DNA from: Atriophallophorus winterbourni
Lineage: Eukaryota; Platyhelminthes; Trematoda; Plagiorchiida; Microphallidae
Length of the DNA stretch: 64,000 nt
Assembly (NCBI GenBank): GCA_013407085.1
Contig: JACCGJ010019481.1
Coordinates: 1 to 64,000 of the forward strand
Direction of reading: 5' to 3'
Below are positions 60,990-64,000 of this stretch, piece by piece (the stretch's first letter is position 1; each line of letters starts with the position of its first letter). Position numbers and translations under genes: made by a program. The notes beneath the pieces are model-generated. The model was given only the letters and a program-made list of their open reading frames with translations. It was not told the DNA's origin and searched no databases.

Positions 60990-61410
60990 CAGATCAAATG
61001 CATACCGTGTGTTATCAAACAGCCACGCCCCACGAGGGTATACAAAAGACAATTGAATATATGGTACAGAATTGTGGTTCACGTCAGTTCTGTGATAAGA
61101 GTTCAAAACCAGTTAGAGCGTCAATTCAAACAGTTGCTTATTCTATGCGTCCATGGTTGAAAATCAACATAATTGGACCGTTTACGAGGGGCCCCATCAG
61201 CACAAGGTCAACGTATAAGGAGACGATACTTTTGATTTACTCATCAGGTGGTTGAAACATGTTTGTTTCCAGTTTGGAATCTTTAAAGACATCGTGACTG
61301 ATAATAGCCCTCAATTTACGAGCCAAATTTTTAAATCATTTCTCGTAGAGAAGGTTATACGACATGAACACTTTGTACCTAGGCGATGGTGATGGTTGAA
61401 CGATTGAATA
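60990..61410 (+). pseudogene. Ty3/gypsy integrase fragment
   Basis: First frame (to 61256): TVCYQTATPHEGIQKTIEYM, the HH part of the N-terminal zinc finger, then DKSSKPVRASIQT and MRPWLKINIIGPFTRGP at the start of the catalytic core (first Asp replaced). After a shift near 61250: FGIFKDIVTDNSPQFTSQIF, containing the second catalytic Asp (TDN), and SFLVEKVIRHEHFVP. The third residue of the DDE triad is not recognisable. The family inserts LTR-retrotransposon cDNA. Confidence 0.8.
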
Positions 61411-62189
61411 GGTCACTAAAAGTAAATATCCAGGTTTCAAAATCGGCGGGAGATGAACGTGGAACGTGTCCACATCGTGATTGAAAAAAGTCAACAAGAA
61501 AATTTGACACTGCCCACCAAATTAATGTTCATGGTGTAATGCTATCAACTTCGAAAGAACAAGAAAAAGTCAGAGAAGATGACGAATACCGAGCAATCAG
61601 GAATATAAAATCAGTTATTCGTTACGGATGACAGCAATGATTTTCACTTTCATCGAGAGGATGACGTTGTGACTAACCACATTAAGGTGACCACAAACTT
61701 TGGACTTGTAATTGGTCGAATAGCACACATTCCATTAATGCATATTATTAAGCGCTGTTTATGTTTGGACGAATGGAATTTAATTTATCACGTGCCTACA
61801 AACTCATACTGATGTACAACAGGTTCCATGAGACGCATAGGCGGTAAACAAAGACTGATGCTGACTTCCATTTTGTTCCAGGACAGATCCACAGGGCGAA
61901 TCTGACTTGAGAGTTGTAACGCTGAAAATAAACTACTAGTCCATGTCTAGTTTACTTCCTCGTCACTTACACACCGAGAAGCGGTCAACAAAAAATCTGT
62001 TTTATATACTTCAACGCAGATTTGTTATGTGGGACCGTCTTTGAAAACGATAATACCAACATTATCTAACAATGGTGAGCGTTGCTGAACACGATGTCGT
62101 ATTCGAGGCGCGACGAGCCCCGTGTTAGAACTCGAACATTTATGAAAGAAAAATCAACCAGATTAACAAAAACTCCAAGACGACGAGTC
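61411..62189. other. No recognised gene
   Basis: May continue decayed gypsy pol (a weak VIGRIAHIP block at about 61710-61740), otherwise nothing supportable. Confidence 0.3.
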
Positions 62190-62350
62190 ATATGAACTCA
62201 AAGCGCATAAGCTTCCGAGGGGTGTGACATATTCATCAAGCTTAGGATTGAAAACCGCAACAGATTCCGATAGTATGATGTGCTCCGACAAAGCGTTCCA
62301 AGTGAAACAGATTGTAACCGAGGAAAGATGTCGATAGCTATCCAATCGAG
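62190..62350 (-). pseudogene. CR1-like RT C-terminal scrap
   Basis: Minus strand YRHLSSVTICFTWNALSEHI then FNPKLDEYVTPLGSL, matching the RRYF-R-CFLWNSLPE-I...F...LD.Y end of CR1 RT. About 50 codons, nothing upstream. Confidence 0.65.
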
Positions 62351-63235
62351 AATGTGGAATGACCGAAAGCTTTGTATGCTATGAATATCCTCTACAAAAA
62401 CATACATCACACGCACGGGGTCGTTAAAAAATACTAAGCCGAATGAACCGATCGCCAATTCTTAAAAATATTGAGGGGCTTTTATTCGAGGTCATAGTAA
62501 GCCTGACTATGTTGTACTTGTTGACTGATTGTCACAAGAAACATAAAACAAAACAATCAACAGTCAAAGCATGCGATCAACGTACTGTCCGTGCATGATG
62601 AGGTCAAACAACGAAACCTATCGTAAAGTGTGATGAAAGAGTGTTCATAAACGAATGTTTTGTTCAGATAGTCAATCATTCATTACTGAACGAACGTTCA
62701 ACGTCAAAAATTATACATTTGTCAAATAAAAGAACAGTGGCAGAATTTAAAATTATAAAAGAAAGGATTTGTCAAAACTTCTTTATCAAAACAATAGAGA
62801 ATATAAAAAGATTATCGACACCCGAGTGAGACCCCCGAGGAGAATCAGTCGAAATAATTAGATAGCAGCAAAATGCATATTAAACAGAACATTAATCTTT
62901 ACGCGAGTTCATTCAAACAGTTAGGGTGGAGGACGAAAAACAAGGAACAAAAAGAAATTTACCATCGGCATCGTCTCATGTGGAACTATTAATTGGATGT
63001 ATAACATTGAAAATAAAATAGTATCACAGACGATAAAGAAAAGCAGCCAATTTGCAGTCATTTTAGTAATGATTTAGTCTAACAAGGTTAATAATTGCAC
63101 ATTACCCTTGACACCTAGCGCAGAAATGATTAGTGTCGGTAATGATAATGTCGGTTGTCATTTGAAGAGGCCATCTCTATTTAATGTATATCGGTGAAAG
63201 ACACGACGAAGCTACCGTGTTGATGCCGCCTCATT
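62351..63235. other. No recognised gene
   Basis: AT-rich; no motif. Confidence 0.35.
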
Positions 63236-63345
63236 CGTTCACAAGCCTGGATCCAGACAAAGTTCTGCAAAATCGTAGACTCCACGTGAGCTAAAATACT
63301 GTCAGGTTGCTCAGGCCTAGACAGATGTGAGAAATGAAAATAGAA
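63236..63345. repeat. Local repeat, copy 1
   Basis: About 100 bp resembling 63670-63775. The best shared core is ATACTGTCAGGTTGC, CAGGCCTAGA and an AGA-rich end. Confidence 0.6.
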
Positions 63346-63669
63346 AAATAGCGTTTAGACTCCAGCATGTTTTCACATGTAGCTCAATACCGTTGCAAAA
63401 TTAATTTAGCACGGTGTTAGCTGTGCGACACAAGCACTGTGTGATTGTGCATCCATTCGTTTAGGAAACTTGATTGAATGCATTTTTTTAGAGATGTAGG
63501 TACTTCATCTTGGCGTGTTTCTTCTTATCGATTCCGAATACCGTAGCTTTTCGAGTCCCAACTAGTTGAAATTTTAATGTATCACGATTGCATGACTAGT
63601 AAACATTCGGTCTTTTCTACCAAAGTAATGCTCTCTTGATAATGTCTTGGTCTTTCCATATTGTATGAG

Positions 63670-63775
63670 AGCACAATCCTGATCCAGGCAGTGCCGCACA
63701 AAGACTGCACGTTGGCGAAGATACTGTCAGGTTGCCCAGGCCTAGATAGATATGAGGAAGAAAAAGAACAGGAAA
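63670..63775. repeat. Local repeat, copy 2
   Basis: Direct partner of 63236-63345, about 430 bp downstream. It shares GATCCAG, a CAC/GCACGT block and the ATACTGTCAGGTTGC core. Confidence 0.6.
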
Positions 63776-64000
63776 TGGTAGTGCGTATCACGACGTCTAG
63801 CGCTGCTTTGAATCTACGCTAGTGATTTGATATACGAAACGGAAACGAATATCGAGATTTCTCAGGCCGTTTGGCATGTAATTCAAAACAAATTCAGACA
63901 ACTAAGAGAAAGAAAGGTTGCTGAGGTCGTGAGGCCTCCGATCTTTGCATAGTTTACAAATATAAAAGAAGCACCAATATATCGTCCCTTATTAAGCCCC

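Noticed and set aside
1..64000. CRISPR array, bacterial operons, rRNA genes
   Set aside because: No regularly spaced repeats other than microsatellites, no prokaryotic gene packing, and clear spliceosomal introns; no rRNA-like sequence seen.

Overview
The window is AT-rich, intron-containing eukaryotic DNA with few genes and many retrotransposons. It fits a digenean flatworm, most likely schistosome-like. The reasons are a host gene whose first three introns are only 31-32 bp while its later introns are 1-3.6 kb, and a mix of CR1-like LINEs, RTE-like LINEs, a Penelope-like element and Ty3/gypsy fragments. The species is an inference; no rRNA or mitochondrial marker is present.

One host gene can be reconstructed in full: a GDP-fucose transporter (SLC35C1 family) on the minus strand at 24304-32051, in seven exons coding 330 residues. 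Its four 5' exons lie within 463 bp. The three 3' exons are separated by introns that hold a LINE fragment (intron 4), a second LINE family (intron 5), and a long ATCT array plus a dispersed repeat (intron 6). I found no second convincing host gene.

Layout. 1-8.4 kb: decayed CR1-like and RT-LINE ('family C') fragments. 8.4-13.3 kb: mostly unannotated, with a possible gypsy gag remnant and a dispersed repeat. 13.4-15.6 kb: a Penelope-like element with 597-bp inverted arms, each carrying a hammerhead ribozyme, bounded by a 12-bp target duplication. 15.6-24.3 kb: nearly empty apart from a tRNA-like sequence and a LINE tail. 24.3-32.1 kb: the SLC35C1 gene. 32-36.7 kb: AT-rich, nothing recognised. 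36.7-40.7 kb: gypsy gag/protease fragments and CR1 pieces. 41.8-58.5 kb: a nested LINE cluster. It contains a near-intact RTE inside a CR1 ORF1 with a 13-bp target duplication, a near-intact CR1 with a zinc-finger ORF1, and an old CR1 carrying a 433-bp terminal-inverted-repeat element with Ginger-like ends. 58.5-64 kb: a gypsy integrase fragment, a CR1 scrap and a local duplicated repeat.

The mobile elements do not cooperate with the host gene. The nesting gives a relative order of insertion. The least decayed elements (RTE, CR1-A, Penelope-like) are visibly richer in G+C than their surroundings and each carries a single frameshift; two of the three could be a one-base loss in an A-run.
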